From Methanobacteriota archaeon (GTDB lineage Archaea; Halobacteriota; Methanosarcinia; Methanosarcinales; Methanoperedenaceae): a stretch of 7,966 nt of DNA. Each line of letters starts with the position of its first letter. Within the stretch, counting starts at the first letter, position 1. A program made the position numbers and the translations under genes. The notes under the pieces are model-generated. The model was given only the letters and a program-made list of their open reading frames with translations, did not search any database and had not been told where the DNA came from. Below are positions 6,193-7,966 of this stretch, piece by piece. Location: the NCBI GenBank assembly GCA_018900975.1, contig JAHIFK010000199.1, forward strand, positions 1 through 7,966. The letters are read 5' to 3'.

Positions 6193-6200
6193 GAGGAGAT
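6193..6200 (+). promoter_or_regulatory. Shine-Dalgarno GAGGAGAT of KaiC-like gene
   Basis: AGGAG (6194-6198) is 5 nt from the ATG at 6204. It rules out the earlier in-frame TTG at 6168, which has no ribosome-binding site. Confidence 0.8.
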
Positions 6201-6203
6201 AAT

Positions 6204-7259
6204 ATGAACTCTAAACACCCCATACACACAACCCTCAGTACTGACGCAATGAGGATACTTGAACGCTATGAGATAGAACTCGGTTCAAAGAACACGGTGC
6301 TTGAACGCGCTCTTATGGGAATGGACAAACTCCGCTTTAAAGAAAAAGTTGACACTCAAAGCATCAACAGAATTATAAAAAGAGTGAATACCGGGGTCCC
6401 GGGCGTTGATGGGCTAATCGAGGGAGGCATACCTGAAGGCTTTGTGACAATTGTAACAGGGTCACCCGGGACTGGTAAGACCACTTTTTCACTGCAATTT
6501 CTGATGGAAGGGATAAGAAATAATGAACGATGTATTTTTTTCTCATTCGAGGAGATGACAGAACAGCTTATAAAGCAGACTATCCGGTTTGGGTGGAACA
6601 TTGGAGAATATATAGATAAGGGTTATCTTGAGATATTCGGTTTCAGCAGGTTTTCAACCGAGGAGATAATCGAGATCATTGATATATTCAAGCCAAAAAG
6701 GATAGTCTTTGATTCATTAAATATCTTTTCTGATGTAAGCGACTTCAGAAGATCCCCCCAATGGCGAAATATCCTGAAAGAGATAAAGGAAAAGAAAATA
6801 ACCTGTCTGGCTATAACTGAAAAGAAGACTGGTCGCAGCGCAGGGGAATTTGACGAATTTGATTTTATGGGGGACGGAATTATCTTGTTTGATAAAAAAC
6901 AGAAAAATGAGTTGGATACCTACCCGACATCCAATATCAAGATACAGAAAATGAGACTGACAAAGGTTAATGAAATGCCTCACCCATTTATTATTAAAGA
7001 CCATGGAATAGAGATTATTGGCAACAGGGGCATTGAAAGAAAGATCTCAGGCAATATATTGCCTGCCAGTAAAAATAAACCATACTTTGTTGCGAACATT
7101 GACCGTGAGTTGCGTATCTCATTGAACTCCATTATAGGTTTCTCAGAACTGATGAAGATAAAAACACCAGGGGATCTTAATGAAAAGCAGGAGCGATACA
7201 TGCATAATGTTCTTACAAGCGGTAAACACCTGCTTGACCTTATTCAACAGAAATCCTGA
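6204..7259 (+). CDS. KaiC-like RecA-fold ATPase with N-terminal RHH-like and C-terminal degenerate histidine-kinase dimerization segment
   Basis: The 351-residue protein has three parts. Residues about 7-45 (HTTLSTDAMRILERYE followed by SKNTVLERAL) resemble a ribbon-helix-helix module. Residues about 60-275 are one KaiC/RadA-type ATPase domain: TGVPGVDGLIEGGIPEG, Walker A GSPGTGKTT (86-94), catalytic glutamates in FSFEE (113-117) and Walker B RIVFDS (166-171, Asp170). Residues about 295-351 match the first helix and turn of a HisKA dimerization domain (IIGFSELMK, LNEKQERY, SGKHLLDLI). However, the canonical SHELRTPL reads DRELRISL, so the phosphoacceptor His is Arg301, and no HATPase domain follows. 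Single-domain archaeal KaiC-like proteins are thought to be signalling or regulatory ATPases, and a role in scaffolding or sensor-kinase interaction is inference. The ATG at 6204 is chosen by its Shine-Dalgarno. The C-terminus may be frame-damaged (see findings). Confidence 0.85.
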   Translation: MNSKHPIHTTLSTDAMRILERYEIELGSKNTVLERALMGMDKLRFKEKVDTQSINRIIKRVNTGVPGVDGLIEGGIPEGFVTIVTGSPGTGKTTFSLQFLMEGIRNNERCIFFSFEEMTEQLIKQTIRFGWNIGEYIDKGYLEIFGFSRFSTEEIIEIIDIFKPKRIVFDSLNIFSDVSDFRRSPQWRNILKEIKEKKITCLAITEKKTGRSAGEFDEFDFMGDGIILFDKKQKNELDTYPTSNIKIQKMRLTKVNEMPHPFIIKDHGIEIIGNRGIERKISGNILPASKNKPYFVANIDRELRISLNSIIGFSELMKIKTPGDLNEKQERYMHNVLTSGKHLLDLIQQKS

Positions 7260-7966
7260 TAGATCGAATTGCGCTTAAGTGAAAACATCCTTTTCTTTTT
7301 GTTTTCTCTTGTGATAAATTAAAGTGGCATTTAATACTATACCCTATTAGTATACCAACAACGAGGTATTTACTTAGATTTCCAGGCGTCTCTACCTCAT
7401 TTCCAGCAGTGCTTATTTGTTTTTCTGCTTGTTGAGATTCTGTAATTGTGGTCGGTTGTGGTATTGAGTTATAGCTTCCACCGTAAGATTTTTTGCCTGT
7501 TATGGCATGCGGAGAAAAACGCGTGGTAATGGCTTCATAATATATCCATTCAGATGTTTCACTTATCTTTTTTGTTGGCAATGATGCCCATGCTCCCTGG
7601 TAATGCATCATAGTTATGGAATCCGGATCAATGCTGTTGGATTTCAACCAGGATATGGGCACTCTGAAGGTTATCTCTGCGTGCTTTATGTTCGTGGGTG
7701 TTGCAAACCCGTAGGTTCCAACCCAGATATTGGCATTTTTATATACAGTATCTGGTGCTGTGCTTTTTACAAGCGAAGATGTGTTCCTGAGCACTTCAAC
7801 TGCAACATTGATGTCCCCGGCATTGATATTTCCGGTTATGTTAACATAGATTATCGGGTCTGTACTTTTGAAAAAATATGAAGTCATGATATCCTTATTA
7901 ATAAAACGGTCATATTTTTCTTTGATCTCGATATTGGAGAAGTTCTCTCCTGATACACCGCCTCCT
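7240..7966 (-). CDS. PGF-pre-PGF domain surface protein, C-terminal part (5' end outside window; probable 3' frameshift)
   Basis: The frame is open to the window edge, so the protein begins beyond it; the ATG at 7887 is internal. From the edge, a glycine-rich linker GGGVSGENF leads into NIEIKEKYDRFINKD, STDPIIYVNITG, INVAVEVL, VYKNANIWVG and FATPTNIKHAEITFRV, and ends at RFSPHAITG. This is the PGF-pre-PGF domain of archaeal exported proteins (about 155 residues), normally followed by a membrane-anchoring tail. Asn-X-Ser/Thr sequons (NIT, NTS) fit a glycosylated surface protein. After a polar linker comes TPGNLSKYLVVGILIG, the start of a membrane helix; the PGF tripeptide is not evident. As read, the helix then breaks into KCHFNLSQEKTKRKG and overlaps the KaiC-like gene by 20 bp. 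A one-base frame change at about 7335-7344 restores IVLNATLIYHKRK and a stop at 7275-7277. Confidence 0.82.
   Translation of the reverse strand, partial: GGGVSGENFSNIEIKEKYDRFINKDIMTSYFFKSTDPIIYVNITGNINAGDINVAVEVLRNTSSLVKSTAPDTVYKNANIWVGTYGFATPTNIKHAEITFRVPISWLKSNSIDPDSITMMHYQGAWASLPTKKISETSEWIYYEAITTRFSPHAITGKKSYGGSYNSIPQPTTITESQQAEKQISTAGNEVETPGNLSKYLVVGILIGYSIKCHFNLSQEKTKRKGCFHLSAIRSIRISVE

Larger units (their letters stand above)
5928..6203. other. AT-rich divergent regulatory spacer
   Basis: This 276-bp spacer separates the leftward epimerase from the rightward KaiC-like gene. It contains the epimerase TATA (5950-5957), a 12-bp palindrome TCATTTAAATGA (6066-6077), two 21-bp-spaced direct repeats (6090-6126), a TATA-like TTTAATTAT (6157-6165) and the KaiC-gene Shine-Dalgarno (6193-6200). 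No small reading frame in it is convincing. Confidence 0.5.

Noticed and set aside
6168..6203. Upstream TTG start giving a 12-residue longer KaiC-like protein
   Set aside because: No ribosome-binding site precedes the TTG. ATG at 6204 has GAGGAGAT at correct spacing, and the presumed transcription start lies downstream of 6168.
7240..7887. Separate 215-residue gene starting at ATG 7887
   Set aside because: The frame is open to the window edge, and residues upstream of this Met are the start of the same PGF-pre-PGF domain.
1..7966. CRISPR array, transposase, tRNA/rRNA or a multi-gene defence system
   Set aside because: No regularly spaced repeats beyond a single pair, no transposase or integrase motifs, no RNA gene structures, and no defence-type gene cluster. 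The KaiC-like gene has no partner gene beside it that would suggest a system.

Overview
The window looks like chromosomal DNA from a euryarchaeon, most likely Methanosarcinales-like (a methanogen or an ANME-2d/'Methanoperedens'-type relative). The evidence is the archaeal/eukaryotic-type genes eIF1A, RIO1 kinase and a two-KH Dim2/Pno1-like protein, an archaeal class-V aminotransferase, a KaiC-like ATPase with a ribbon-helix-helix N-terminus, and a PGF-pre-PGF surface domain. Archaeal BRE/TATA-like promoters and GGAG/GAGGTG Shine-Dalgarno sites support this. The lineage is inferred from protein families only.

Layout. Bases 1-200 carry no gene I can support, only a strong hairpin at 55-89. The minus-strand pair 1905-1555 (small tail-anchored-type membrane protein) and 1503-220 (2,3-BPG-independent phosphoglycerate mutase-family protein) runs leftward. 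It ends in a GC-rich multi-hairpin block (201-252) that encodes the last 11 residues of the mutase-family protein. A 194-bp divergent spacer leads to a class-V aminotransferase (2100-3245, plus strand). One base beyond its stop lies the end of the leftward translation/ribosome-biogenesis cluster eIF1A (4889-4575), RIO1 (4574-3780) and the KH protein (3783-3247), whose genes abut or overlap. Upstream on the same strand is an extended-SDR nucleotide-sugar epimerase (5927-4992). A 276-bp AT-rich divergent spacer with a 21-bp-period direct repeat separates it from a KaiC-like ATPase (6204-7259, plus strand). That gene converges on the C-terminal part of a PGF-pre-PGF surface protein (7966-7240, minus strand, cut by the window edge).

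How the genes work together. eIF1A, RIO1 and KH/Dim2 form the conserved archaeal small-subunit maturation and initiation group. The mutase-family protein and the aminotransferase belong to central carbon/amino-acid metabolism, and both could touch serine or threonine synthesis. The epimerase and the surface protein relate to the envelope. The KaiC-like protein is probably regulatory.

Most notable points: (1) eIF1A has no ATG, GTG or TTG start in a plausible place, but has a CTG exactly 5 nt after a perfect GAGGTG Shine-Dalgarno, giving a full-length 104-aa protein. (2) The KaiC-like ATPase ends in a histidine-kinase dimerization-like segment whose phosphoacceptor His is replaced by Arg. (3) The surface protein's C-terminal membrane anchor is restored by a single-base frame change near 7335-7344. 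(4) The GC-rich hairpin block at the end of the mutase-family gene looks inserted. I did not find a clearly new multi-gene defence or mobile system; most of the window is housekeeping archaeal chromosome.
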